64,000 nt of DNA, taken from NCBI RefSeq assembly GCF_001619985.1, contig NW_017264193.1:1121726-1185725 (forward strand), read 5' to 3'. Position numbers and translations under genes: made by a program. Origin of the DNA: Xylona heveae TC161. Lineage: Eukaryota; Ascomycota; Xylonomycetes; Xylonales; Xylonaceae. Of the stretch, positions 1-10,281 are shown piece after piece. Numbering within the stretch: position 1 is the first letter of the stretch; each line of letters starts with the position of its first letter. Below the pieces are notes generated by a model, which had not been told where the DNA came from, made no database searches, and was given only the letters and a program-made list of their open reading frames with translations.

Positions 1-1351
1 CATTGCATTCGCCGCCGTGGCAAAGAGCATCTGGCTCTGGATCCAAGGGATATGCATATCGTCTTTTGCATGCACGAGGTGGAGTCGAAGACGATTGCTC
101 TTGGCCACGAGGTTCGCCAGGCGGCTCGACGTGCGCCACGTATCCACGAGCTTGTCGATGAAGAACTTTTGCAGGCGCGGGTACGGCCGCAGCGGGGACA
201 ACATGGGGATGATCCCGCCATACGAGTACGTGCGCATGAGGGTAGCAAGGTCCGAGAAGCCAGCCACGAGGACAACGCCAGCAAAGCTAACCTGCGGACT
301 CGTCTGCGTGGCAAAGTGCTCGGCGACGGCGGTAGACACGGCGGTGCCCAGGGACTGGCCCAGGATGACGATCCGTTCGGGAGGGATCTCGGCGACGGTC
401 ATGGCCCAGGTCACGACGGAGATGCCGTCCCGGATGAGCCCGGCTTCGGAGGGCACCCCGCTGGATTGCCCGAAGCCGCGGTAGTCGAATGCCAGAACGT
501 GCGTTTTGGGGGTCGATCCGCCGGTGAGAGAGTGGTAGGTCGAGGGACGCCAGCCTTGGGCGACGTGGCCTGCGTTCTAAGGAGGGGGGTTGGTTAGGTT
601 ACGAAAAGGGGAATTGGTTAAAGTTGAGGAGGGAGGGAAAGAGGGGCGAGGGGAGCGTACACCGTGGACTGGAAAGGATGGTAGTGTTAGCACAAGTGGG
701 AAGAAGAAGGAGGAGGAGGACATAATTGGAGACAGAAGAAGGGAAGAGGGAAGAAGGGAAGAGGGAAGAAGGGAAGAAGGAAGAAGGGAAGAGGGAAAAA
801 GGACGTACAGTTTATGACAAGTCGACTCTCTGGATCTTTGGAGAGTAGATCAAAGGGTAAAGATGAGGTGATGTTTTCGATTGGTCCTTCGGGTTGCTCG
901 AGCAGTGCTGCTTCATGCTCAGCGTAAGTCCCGAGGGGAAGCACGTGCCATGCGTAGAGTGATTCCCCGTCAGATGTGGGAATGAAGAATGGCGTTACTT
1001 GGTTCTCTGCAGTGTGTTAGTATATTAGGGAATATTGTAGAAATGGATAAGTAAACGGATATGAAATGGATGTGAAATGGATGTAAAAGTGCTGGGAGAG
1101 GAGACTGACTCGCAAATCCATTCTTCTCGGGATGGTTGACGTAATTCCATCCTCCCTTTTTCAGCTTATGTGCATAGAGAGCACTGCGAACGTACGAATA
1201 AGCAGGACGATAGATAGAGAGATGAGAGGGCACTCGACACTCACTGGCGCTGAAGGAACTCGTTTGAGAGGACGAGAAGAAGAAAAACGTAGAATGCTCC
1301 TGCGCCGGCGAGGATATAGTATGACTTTTTAAAAAACGGTGCAAGAGCCAT
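1..1351 (-). CDS. Bem46/ABHD12-like alpha/beta hydrolase (3' end beyond window)
   Basis: Serine hydrolase of the ABHD12/Bem46 family, probably a membrane-anchored lysophospholipase-type enzyme. Exons on the minus strand: 1351-1245, 1183-1110, 1006-809, 668-661 and 576-1, with consistent frame for 321 residues so far. The N-terminus starts MALAPFFKK and has one hydrophobic anchor (about residues 10-30). Motifs seen: HGNAG oxyanion-hole segment, FDYRGFG, nucleophile elbow GQSLG, and HAKDD with the likely catalytic Asp; the catalytic His lies off the left edge. The 8-nt fourth exon supplies the His-Gly of HGNAG. The ATG was chosen because it gives an anchor and joins the first donor in frame. 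Family assignment is strong; substrate is not determined. Confidence 0.88.
729..800. repeat. Purine-rich GAAGG/GAGGGAA microsatellite inside an intron
   Basis: Imperfect purine repeat on the plus strand (GAAGGGAAGAGG-type units). It lies within intron 3 (669-808) of the minus-strand hydrolase, so the transcript carries a pyrimidine-rich tract just upstream of the acceptor for the 8-nt exon at 661-668. It could influence splicing of that exon; this is inference. Confidence 0.85.
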
Positions 1352-2030
1352 AATTCAGGACAGTCTGAGAGAAATCACATACAATGCAGAAAAAGAAATA
1401 ATATACAAGAAAAAGCAATACGTAATATATGGCAGGTAATAAAATATCAAGAGCAATATGACAGTACTGGATGAAAAGTGCACTCAAAAATGACGACAGA
1501 CATGCAGAACGAGACAATATTGCAATGGATCAAATGGAGGAAAGCAAAGCAGACAGCACAGTCTCTACTGTCTTGGGTATATTGGGAGAACAGCTAGTTC
1601 TTGACGCTGACAGGCAGAAGTCTGGTGGTATGGAAGTTGAGGATTGAGTATATATATCCTGATATGTTTACGGCGGGTGTCGGGTGTCAAAAGTTCCGAT
1701 GGAGTCGCTTCAGGCACATGCGAAGCAAATGATTTATCGTCATATTGCGAATCTTAATTCACAACATTACATTTCCACTCTTCATCCCAGCAATGCTGCA
1801 TCCATTTTTCTCAAATTGTCTTGTCGTATACACCAGACTCTTAAATTCATCATCCGCCCTCGCACGGGGCTTTTCACGTTCTGGTTAAACCGGATTGCAG
1901 CATCTCGCAGCCCAGCTTTCCTCGATGATCACCACGACCGACTCTTTTGACGTCGTGCAGGTACGGTGACCGGGCCGTCAGAGTCATCAATCTCCATCAA
2001 ATCCGACATCTCTCTTCTATCCGCGAGACC
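1352..2030. other. Shared 5' region of hydrolase and GATA-factor genes
   Basis: About 680 bp between two divergent start codons. It must hold both promoters and leaders. I see no convincing TATA box and no reading frame with recognisable protein content. Confidence 0.6.
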
Positions 2031-5000
2031 ATGGCACCGAAGCGCAAGGCCGCGAACAAAGCCCGGAAAGAGCGGCCAACCAAGAAGCGTGCCGCTTCTC
2101 CTGCGCCGCCAGAAGAATCACCCACCGCTACACCAGAGATTATTGAGCCAAAGCTTCCTTTCAAGATTGAAGATGGACAGCCTCTACCAACCGTCGAAGC
2201 GGCGCAGCTGGAGGATCTTTCGGCAAAGGAATATCAATCTATAATGGAGAGGTGAGGATGCTTTGCAAGGGAGACAAGATCGTATGGTTGGATGCTAATA
2301 TCGAGTCTTTCTCATGCAATAGCGGTGTTTTGGCCGCGTCTTTGCAGCGATCACGGCATAAATGGCTGGCTGAGGGCATATTCGAACGTTACTGGGTCAA
2401 ACCAACCAAAAAGAAGAACCAGGCTGAGATCAAGAACCCGCCAAAGGAGAGCATGTTCAGACTTGGGCATGTTACTGTTACCATCGAGCCACATGTCTTT
2501 GAGGCCACTTTGCATGGTGTCAAGGATCCAAATCCCCGTGTTCCGCCGCCACCGTCTCCAGCGCAAGCAATGCAGAGACCCATTATTCAGTACGGTCCAG
2601 CGCCCCCGAATGCGCCGCAAACACCACAAGGTCCACCAGCACACCAGCCGCAGCAAACCCCACAAGTTCAGCATCCTACACCAGGATCGACACAACATCT
2701 GCCACCGCCAGCATCTCAAGCGTCGCAAACTCCATCGCAACCTGCACCTCTACAAACTCCTCACCCTGCGCCGCAGCCAACACCTGCTACACCGCATCAA
2801 CCCTCTGTGCAGTCGCCTCAAACACAAGCGCCAGCTGGAGCACAAGCACAACCTCCACCACAATCTCAGACCCCAAGCCAGCCCCAACCTCAACCTCAAC
2901 CTCAACCTCAGCCTCAACCTCAACCTCAGCCTCAACCTCAGCCTCAACCTCAACCTCAGCCTCAACCTCAAGTACGACCACAGCTCCAACCGCAAACACC
3001 ACAACCGCAACAGCAACAGCAAGCTCCGCAGGGTGCGCACCCGCAGGCACAACATCCACTACCACATCCCCAATCACAGCATGCACCACCACCACCACCG
3101 CAGCCGCAACAACAACAGCAGCAGCAGCAGCAGCAGCAACACCCACCTCCACCACACGCACCGGCATATATGGCTCAAGCTCCAAGGGCTGCTCCTCGTG
3201 CGACCCCCGTACACCATTCTGCATCACAGCCTAGTGCGCATCCTCATCCGCCTCATACCCCTTCTTCTCAGGTCAATGGAACACATCCTCGCCCCGGCCG
3301 GCCTTCAGCCACCCCCAGCACCGCTCCGAGCTCATCTTCGCACGCCCCCCCTCGGCCAAGTCCGGATCCAGTTATCCAGATGCTTGCCACCCGAGCTGCC
3401 ACTGACCATGGGCTCAAGGCTCTCATGAGGATCGTCGCGTCCGGAGAAGCATCGCATGAGCAGCTAAAGATCTTTCAAGGCCACATTGATGAACTCACCG
3501 CCATCATCAAATCTCGACGCACTGAACCGCCCCCGCAACCCTCACCAAGACCGGCCCCTGCTCCAAGTGCTCCTCGTCCCCATCAGCAACCGCATCCTTC
3601 TCATCTACAGCATGCACGCCCGACCCCGAGCCCCGCTACGACTTACTCCCGCCCTACTTCCATGGCTGGATCTACCCCGGTGAAAACGGAACAATTTGCT
3701 CCAGCGTATGCGCCCTCACCACCGGTTCACCGGCCTAGAGGAGGTACAGCGCACGCAAGGCCCGAAGTCAGCGCCGTTGTCTTTGAATTCACCGCCGGAT
3801 CCTCGGATCGCTTCCTTTTCCCCAAACACAGTATTCTAGAGTACATGCCGGGCGGCACTCAGGTCATTGCTTCTTTTCTCGTAGTTCGAAAGGGTAATGT
3901 TAGCCAGTCCGACTCATACGACGCCAATATTGAGTATTATCAACCTGTGACTATTCGCTTAACCGCATCAAATCCGAGAATATTGGAGCCGCTGTCCCGA
4001 GTGGTGGCAACCCCAGATGAGACGCGGAAGTATATGGATGAAATTATGGATAAGACGACCAGAGCTGAATCTGTTTACTTGGCCATGCGTTTGCCTAGAG
4101 ATCCAGAGGACATTGGCAAGGAAGAGGAGGACGTACCCCCGGTCAAGGAGCCGCTTGAAGATGAGTGGGAGTGGTTAACGAGTTCGCTCAGCGGGCCTCG
4201 TTATGGTACTTCAAAGAGAAACGTAAGTAAATGGTTGCTCCAAGAGACAATCGAGTAGAGACTAAGCTTGAGGCAGGCATTTCCACATGATCGCGCGTCG
4301 GCAGAGCCATGGGGATCTCCCGGGCCATTTGGAGAAGGCAAATCATCAAGAGGATCGCGGCGACAGGCCGATCCAAACAAATCTTGTTATATTTGCCATA
4401 CATCTGTCACGTCTCTTTGGCGCAAGGCCGATATTGATGGGCAGAGCGTTAGTGGTTAGTGGTCATATATCCCGCGTTTTAAGGTATTTATCATTAACGT
4501 CCCTCTCTAGTTTGCAATGCGTGTGGCATCAAGTGGAAAACTACTTCTGCCCGTATACAGGATCCTACACAGTCGCAGACCTCGCCTCCCACGAAGAAGG
4601 CTACTGAGGGAGTGCCAAAAGTAGAGTCACCTGCACCTGCGACACACCCGCCGCTCGTGCAACCGTCACCAGCTCCAGCAGGACCTGCGCCTGCAGCTTC
4701 TGCAGATACCTCTCAAGCAACAGCCGAAAAATCCGCTGACCTTGGTCTTGGTGATCAAAAGCCTGTGGCTCAGGATGCCGATGCTCAGAAACCTGATGCA
4801 CAGGAATCAAAGGCTCAGGAGCCAGAACAGCAGGGACCTGGAAATGATGGGACAAATGCGCAGGGACCAAAGCCTCAAGAATCTGAACAACAAGAATCTA
4901 GTAAAGTTGAAACAGACGCACAGGGAGCAGAGCCTCCCGTGCCTGGACAGCAAGAACTCGGTAGTGCCGGGGTAGATGCACAAGGACCAGATTCTCAGGA

Positions 5001-5169
5001 TGCTAATAAGCCGAAATCTGATAGCCCTAGAAAAGATACACAGGAAACCGGTTCTCAAAATTCTGATACTCATGCGATTGCAAATAAGGAGGCTCCTACT
5101 GAAAAGCCAGACGAAGAAATGGTTGATGCGGAAGTCCCCAAGGAGGAGACTGTGGATGGCGCGGCATGA
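2031..5169 (+). CDS. GATA-type zinc-finger protein, Ams2-like
   Basis: Nuclear DNA-binding protein. Exons 2031-2251, 2323-4222, 4277-4454 (or 4451) and 4511-5169 give about 985 residues. Order: basic N-terminus with KKR-type nuclear signals; conserved segment around LAASLQRSRHKWL; long Q/P-rich region; conserved core with FEFTAGSSDRFLFPKHS; a GATA finger beginning CYICHTSVTSLWR and ending CNACGIKWK; then an acidic Gln/Glu-rich tail. The finger is split by an intron. Two donors (after 4451 or 4454) keep the frame and give a Cys-to-Cys loop of 19 or 20 residues, so the exact finger sequence is uncertain. Resemblance to fungal proteins annotated as Ams2-like GATA factors is from memory of the family. 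In fission yeast Ams2 acts on histone genes and CENP-A loading; that role here is inference. Confidence 0.82.
2879..2972 (+). repeat. Hexanucleotide repeat coding a Pro-Gln tract
   Basis: CCTCAA/CCTCAG units in tandem within exon 2 of the GATA-factor gene, coding about 15 Pro-Gln dipeptides. The six-base unit can change length without breaking the frame, so length variation between strains is likely. The long antisense frames over it are repeat artefacts. Confidence 0.9.
3106..3139 (+). repeat. CAA/CAG tract coding poly-Gln
   Basis: A run of CAA and CAG codons gives about 11 consecutive Gln in the low-complexity domain of the GATA factor. Confidence 0.9.
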
Positions 5170-5745
5170 GCCAATTGATTCTGCAACATCATTACAATAA
5201 AATTACATTGCTTACAGCTTTTGATGCATTGGCAGCAGGCGTCGGTATGCTTATCGGCTCAACGCATCAGTCGAGGTGGTCATTTGTTTATTATATATCC
5301 TTCGCTGGCGCATTCTCGGTGCTCAGTGCTATATTTAAAACTCTATAGCTTCTGGATTTTAGGGAATATCATAGTGACTGGAGCTGGTCGCATCGTCAGA
5401 TTACCTGTAGGGTCGTTTTACAAGTCGCTAAAATCAAATTTGTATTATAGTTATACCATCAAAGCAATATTCCATTTTTCAGCTCAATTATGTTGTGACT
5501 GCACGACATTCGGTTTTTTTTTGTAGTTGGCTGCTGAACATTCTCGCCAAAGCGGGTAGAATCGGTATTTAGTCTACGTCACCCACTTCAGCTCAGCATC
5601 AACAATCACCAAAACATTCTTACTGACTCTGCATTACTCAAACACAATGTGCTGACAATAACAAAAATATACAAAGGGCATTCAGTTAGTCATCTTGTGT
5701 CAAAATCATACAAAGCCTGCAACGAACGAATTTATTGAAAACAGG
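5170..5745. other. Intergenic: GATA-factor 3' end and RTC5 promoter
   Basis: About 575 bp between tandem genes. It is AT-rich with scattered polyadenylation-like A/T stretches. I see no gene in it. Confidence 0.55.
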
Positions 5746-7623
5746 ATGGGACAGGGCCAGTCAGCAGGGCATGCATCACATGCTGCGTCGCAAGAGCAGC
5801 TGAGCCACGAGATTGCCGTGCGCTTTGCCAATCACTGTTTTACCCAATTTGAAATATACAATTTCAAAGATGTCTTCAAGTCACTTGCCGATACAGAGTC
5901 GGGCGTGCATTACTGGAAAGAAGACACGCTTTGCCGATTTTTGGAGATTCCAGATGCCCTCAATGCTGGGCCCATTGTTCACCAGATGGCGAGCTACCTT
6001 GCTGCATTCCCATTTGCTAGCATGGCGCCCGGAATCCTTACATTAGAGGGCTTAGTTAAAGTGCTGTGTATCATGACAGAGAAACACGGTAAGGTGCTCA
6101 AGCGCGGCAAGTCAGATCGCAATAAGCTGCTCTATAGAAGTCTGGCAGTGTATGATAGGACGCTGGGAGAGGGATCGGAAAAAAAGCTTGAAGCTGGGCA
6201 GGAGACGGAGGCAGAAAGGGGAGCTGGGGGCTCAAATGAAGAAAGGGCATCAGAATCAGCAAAAGGAAATTCAAGTTCACAAGGCTTCTCAATTGACCAA
6301 CCAGTCGACGAGGATGAGGAAGAAGATGACGACCAACTTACGCTCGCGGCTTTGGAGACTATGGATGCCGTTGCAGTCTATGAGACCAAAGAGCATGTTC
6401 AGAAAACGTATATCCCAGCCGACAATTTTAGAAGACTGATCACGTTACTCCTGGTGACGGCGCCGCTTGGGCCGCAAGACAGTCTCTCGACTCATTTTTC
6501 AACATTGTCCGATGAACAGCTGGAAAGCCTCCAGCGAACCGCAAACAACATCCTCTGGGCATTCGAAGTGGAAAAGAGCCCGGGGGTGCTGTATCGAAAT
6601 TTCAAGACGGTCATCCCAGAATCGCTACCCTTTTTATTCGAAGGTCTCAACCCGCTGTTCGAGCATCTCTTGTTCAGCAAGAATATCAATCTCAGAAAAT
6701 CAAAGACGTCGGAAGGCGAGAAACCAGCAGAGGAACTAAAGGTTACGAAGCATCTGGAAGAACTTGGAATGAATTCCGTTCTTCCAGTGCCAGGGGAAAT
6801 TCTCGACATTAGCATCCTGAGCCAGCTTTCATTCTTCCTAGGTGGATCAAATGTGTTTCGAAAGCTCCGCCCGCTCTACTTTGGCGGCGACGCAGGATTC
6901 AGTCTAGGAAGCTTTTCCACCAAGGTGATCAACTGGCGGGCACCGACTGTCCTTTTAGTCTCGGGGACACGGATCGAAGAGCCTCCAAAAGGCCGGCAGC
7001 GGAATTTTGCAGATTCTCTACCGCCAAAACGCTTTCCAAACTCGAAATCGGCACATGATGATTCCAATCGAGTCGTCTACGGGGCATACCTGAATGTGCC
7101 GTGGAAGGAAACGACAAAGGAATGCTTTGGGGATGACAAAACGCTACTCTTCCAACTCGAGCCTGTGCATGAGGTATTCAAAGCATCGACACTCAATCAC
7201 GACTACGCATCATTTACAAGAGCTGCTCAGCTCCGTCATGGGATCAATTTTGGTATTCCAGTCCAAAAGGCCAAAGGGCCGGGCGGGTCCCAAGTACATG
7301 CTACGCTTGGTCCATTGTCGCTCATGCTCGACGATGCGCTTGAATTTGCTGTGTTTACGCATCATACTGCTGGCGGAGGAAGCTTCCATTGCAGCCAGAC
7401 GAGAAAGTATGACTGGCAGGACCGCTTCGAGATTGAGGCCCTCGAGGTCTGGGGATGCGGTGGAGACGAGGAGGCCGATCGGCAGAGAGCGGCCTGGGCT
7501 TTTGAAGAACGTGAAGCTGCTCTGAGAAGAGGTCTGAATCTGGGCAAGGACGTCGAGGCTGATCGGGCATTGCTGGAAATGGCAGGCTTGGTCGGGCAGA
7601 ATAGGTCAGGCGGGAGTGTATAG
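5746..7623 (+). CDS. RTC5: TLDc-domain protein Rtc5
   Basis: Single exon, 625 residues. The ATG at 5746 was preferred over the upstream frame start because the protein then begins MGQGQS, with Gly2 placed for N-myristoylation, as in Rtc5 proteins. The N-terminal half is helical and EF-hand-like in layout; an acidic linker (EDEEEDDD) lies near residue 190; the C-terminal TLDc domain spans roughly residues 375-600 (VYGAYLNVPWKE, LFQLEPVHEVF, then the EALEVWGCGGDEE end). In budding yeast Rtc5 is a vacuolar protein that promotes V-ATPase disassembly, and it was first found in a telomere-capping screen. No introns are evident. Confidence 0.9.
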   Translation: MGQGQSAGHASHAASQEQLSHEIAVRFANHCFTQFEIYNFKDVFKSLADTESGVHYWKEDTLCRFLEIPDALNAGPIVHQMASYLAAFPFASMAPGILTLEGLVKVLCIMTEKHGKVLKRGKSDRNKLLYRSLAVYDRTLGEGSEKKLEAGQETEAERGAGGSNEERASESAKGNSSSQGFSIDQPVDEDEEEDDDQLTLAALETMDAVAVYETKEHVQKTYIPADNFRRLITLLLVTAPLGPQDSLSTHFSTLSDEQLESLQRTANNILWAFEVEKSPGVLYRNFKTVIPESLPFLFEGLNPLFEHLLFSKNINLRKSKTSEGEKPAEELKVTKHLEELGMNSVLPVPGEILDISILSQLSFFLGGSNVFRKLRPLYFGGDAGFSLGSFSTKVINWRAPTVLLVSGTRIEEPPKGRQRNFADSLPPKRFPNSKSAHDDSNRVVYGAYLNVPWKETTKECFGDDKTLLFQLEPVHEVFKASTLNHDYASFTRAAQLRHGINFGIPVQKAKGPGGSQVHATLGPLSLMLDDALEFAVFTHHTAGGGSFHCSQTRKYDWQDRFEIEALEVWGCGGDEEADRQRAAWAFEEREAALRRGLNLGKDVEADRALLEMAGLVGQNRSGGSV

Positions 7624-8306
7624 CCTGTTCACTTTGCCTCCCTGTTCACGAAGTACTTGCCCTGCCTTTTGCTTATGTTTGATATTTTGGACTTGATTCC
7701 GTACAGCTCAAGATGTTCTTCATTCTGTGGTATTGGTATATGGCGCGTTCGGTGCACTTGCGGAGTTGAGTTGGACTTGGACTTGCGGCTTACTACGTAT
7801 TCGCTGTAGATTTGACCCTTGAAAATATCATTCTCAGAATTAAATATCTATTATTCATTTCTCTCCTCTTCAATAAGACTCTCTACCTTTTTCTTTTTCT
7901 CTTATTATTTCTTTCCTTTTTTTTTTTTTCAAAATCAAATACTCCTTTCTATTTCAACCGTATTCCAATCTCCGTTCACTCCCAAATATCAACCGCCAGG
8001 GTGCCCCAACTGCACCCACCTCGACTCCTCGAGGCACCTCGCTTAGTCATCCACGATCTTCCAAACTCCGTTGTTGAATCCCCAGATTTCCCTTTTCAAC
8101 TTGCTCTTGCTCTTGCACGTCCGAATTCCCAGGTTCCGCACCGTTCGAAAAGGTCGAATCCGAACAATTGATCCTCTGCGTGTCGTCAATTGGAGCAGAG
8201 TACGCAGTACGCAGTACGACTCGCCTCGACCAGCCGTCCGCTCGAACTCCTCCCGACTTCTATCCGTCGACCCATCTGTATTGCGAGGCTTCATCCCGTC
8301 TTCTTT

Positions 8307-8413
8307 CAGACCGCAGACCGCAGACCGCAGACTGCAGTACGACTTATATCCCGAGACCTTTATTCGAAATCCGAGAATCTGAGAATCGAAGAATCCGAGA
8401 ATTCGAGAATTTC
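8307..8413. repeat. Short tandem arrays: CAGACCG and GAGAATC-type units
   Basis: Two adjacent arrays. At 8307-8337 an 8-9 nt CAGACCG-type unit repeats about four times. At 8371-8413 a GAGAATC/GAAGAATCC-type unit repeats about five times with variation. Both lie in the presumed bL36m promoter or leader. Confidence 0.8.
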
Positions 8414-8493
8414 AGTGCACGATCTTAAAAGTATCCGGTGTATATTTCAAAGCATTTGGCATCTGCCTTACCAAGCACCACAATCCAATCTAT

Positions 8494-8612
8494 CTCGACA
8501 ACCACTCTCTGGCTACCGCAAAATACAAATACAAAATACAATCCGCAATCTACAATCTACAATTTACCTCGACAAACACTCTCTGGCTACCGCAAATACG
8601 AAACACAAAATA
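8494..8612. repeat. Direct repeat, two 45-nt copies, 74-nt period
   Basis: Copy one (8494-8539) and copy two (8568-8612) both read from CTCGACAA through CTCTCTGGCTACCGCAAA to an ACAAAATA end, with a few differences. The second copy ends 13 nt before the bL36m start codon, so the duplication lies in the 5' leader. Confidence 0.85.
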
Positions 8613-8625
8613 TAAGAACGCCAAA

Positions 8626-9285
8626 ATGCTCAACATTGTTTCTTCCGCCCTGCGCATTGCCGCAGTTCCGCGCGCCGCATTCTCGACGGCGACAATGGCG
8701 GCCGCATCGCGCGGCTCGGTCCCGCAATTCCAACACGCGCAGAAGAGTGTGTTGCAGAGAGCAGTCGGGCTGGGATACCGCGCGGGCGGGGTGCGGCCGC
8801 AGATCAGCACCGGTGTTGTCGGAACGGCGGAACAGTTGCGCAGTATGAAAGTGCGGGCTAGTGTCAAGAAGCTGTGTGATGGGTGCAAGGTATGTTGCGA
8901 TTCTGTCACGTTGCATTCCTTTTTTTGCTGCATGTCGTTCCATTGTCTGGCCTGTTGTCTTTTTTGAGCTATGCTTTCCCTTTCTTCATTCCTCGAAGCT
9001 AGACACTGTCCTGGGTTCGATCTCAATGCCCTTTCGAAATTGGATTATACAAGAGAATTAAATGAAAGTATCATGCTAACATCCCACAGAGCGTTCGCAG
9101 AAAAGGATACGTCTATATCATTTGTTCCAAGAACCCCAAGGTACGCATACGCATAGCATATGGCACTCTTCTCATTTCCCCCTAATATTTCCTCCCTTTG
9201 CACCTTCATCTATAACGTTTCTCTCCTATAACTTTCAAATTGGCTGACAACGGGGTATAAACAGCACAAGCAGCGACAAGGATAA
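8626..9285 (+). CDS. RTC6: Mitochondrial large-subunit ribosomal protein bL36m
   Basis: Exons 8626-8889, 9090-9140 and 9265-9285, 111 residues. A Ser/Ala/Arg-rich mitochondrial presequence of about 70 residues is followed by the complete bacterial-type L36 core beginning MKVRASVKKLCDGCK, then VRRKGYVYIIC and the KHKQRQG end. The zinc ligands Cys-X2-Cys and the later Cys and His are visible. The final exon is only 21 nt and encodes the six-residue end plus stop. The protein acts in the mitochondrial 54S subunit. Introns of 200 and 124 nt are long for a gene this small. Confidence 0.95.
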
Positions 9286-9492
9286 CTTCCTTTCTCCCTT
9301 TTCTTGAACGGCGGTACCTCTTTTTCTTGGCCCGCCCATAGATCTCTTTTTTTTTTGTTTTAAAATTCTTCTCACGGCTTAGCATATCCCACCCCTCCCC
9401 CCGCTCCGCTCATCTACCCCATCTTTCTTGCCGAAGCGGAATCTCTGTATAAAGCTATCATCGGATCTATAAATCTCACTTACCATCCTCAG

Positions 9493-9544
9493 AACATTTA
9501 CATTTACATTTACATTTACATTTCCATTTCCATTTCCATTTCCA
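9493..9544. repeat. Hexamer microsatellite CATTTA/CATTTC
   Basis: About eight tandem six-base units. The first half is ACATTT and the second half CCATTT, so one point change has spread through part of the array. Confidence 0.9.
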
Positions 9545-9764
9545 ACTTTTACTTTTACTTTTCGCCATGTATTCTAGCCCTGACCTCTTCCCTTTTTTCT
9601 CCCTTCCGCTCGATGGAAATCCTTTTCTCCTCTCGGTGGAAGCAGTCTTGTCTTGGCTTGTATGATACGGGGTATCTTAGAAATGTATGATATTTTTTCT
9701 TTACCCTTGTCAAGCTGAAGCTGAGAGAATGTGTATATGTGCTCTAGAGGCCTGTTTTAAGGGC

Positions 9765-9890
9765 GAGAGCTGTGTTATGGGTGAAAGTCTTCTTAGAGGT
9801 GAGAGCTGTGTTATGCATGAGGGCTGTGTTATGCATGAGAGCTGTGTTATGAGTGAGAGTTGTGTTATAGGTGAGAGCTGCTACAGTTAA
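9765..9890. repeat. 18-bp minisatellite (GAGAGCTGTGTTATGNNT)
   Basis: About six to seven units of 18 nt, each starting GAGAGCTGTGTTATG and ending in a variable trinucleotide. The unit has no dyad and there are no unique spacers, so it is not a CRISPR array. It lies in the 3' intergenic region. Confidence 0.85.
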
Positions 9891-10281
9891 TACTCGATTA
9901 TATATCAATTAACAGAATATGTCTAAAATCAAGAGGTAGAGTAATATGCATGGTTTGAAAAGACGGTTTATGTGTGTGATGTGATGTATTGTTAGGATAT
10001 AGGATATATATACAGTACTTGTACTACTTGTAGAAAATTGTTTAGACGTTGGGAAATGTGAAATGGGAAATGAAAAATGGGCAATGAGATGAAGTTCGAT
10101 GCAATTTGCAATTCAAATGTAAGTTTTTGGTGTGAAGAAGAAACGCCTGTGGAACGCCCATGCTTATTTTGGTTTGTTTTTTGTGTGTTCATAGGAACTC
10201 ATGATTGCTCATGATCCATGGAGGAGCTCTGAATCGAGTCTACGGTCTTGCCTCAATAGTTGCCTCAATAGGACTAAAAAG

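Larger units (their letters stand above)
7624..8625. other. Long repeat-rich region upstream of bL36m
   Basis: One kilobase between RTC5 and the bL36m start. Its second half is built from short degenerate tandem units (annotated separately) plus a T-rich stretch near 7880-7930. Frames open across it on both strands because the repeats lack stops; none looks like protein. It probably holds the promoter and a long leader of the mitoribosomal gene. Confidence 0.6.
9286..10281. other. Intergenic between convergent bL36m and ILV1
   Basis: About 1 kb downstream of both genes. It contains a hexamer microsatellite and an 18-bp minisatellite, annotated separately. A 67-codon plus-strand frame at 9687-9890 is largely the translated minisatellite and is not called. 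Confidence 0.6.

Noticed and set aside
2750-3227. Long minus-strand open frames opposite the GATA factor
   Set aside because: They are translations of the complementary strand of the CCTCAA and CAG repeats (Leu-Arg and Val-Ala runs), with no protein-like composition.
9687-9890. Cys-rich 67-codon frame (ESCVM repeats)
   Set aside because: It is the minisatellite read in frame, with no signal peptide or conserved spacing to support a secreted Cys-rich protein.
9765-9890. Possible CRISPR-like array
   Set aside because: Units are contiguous with no unique spacers, and the genome is eukaryotic.
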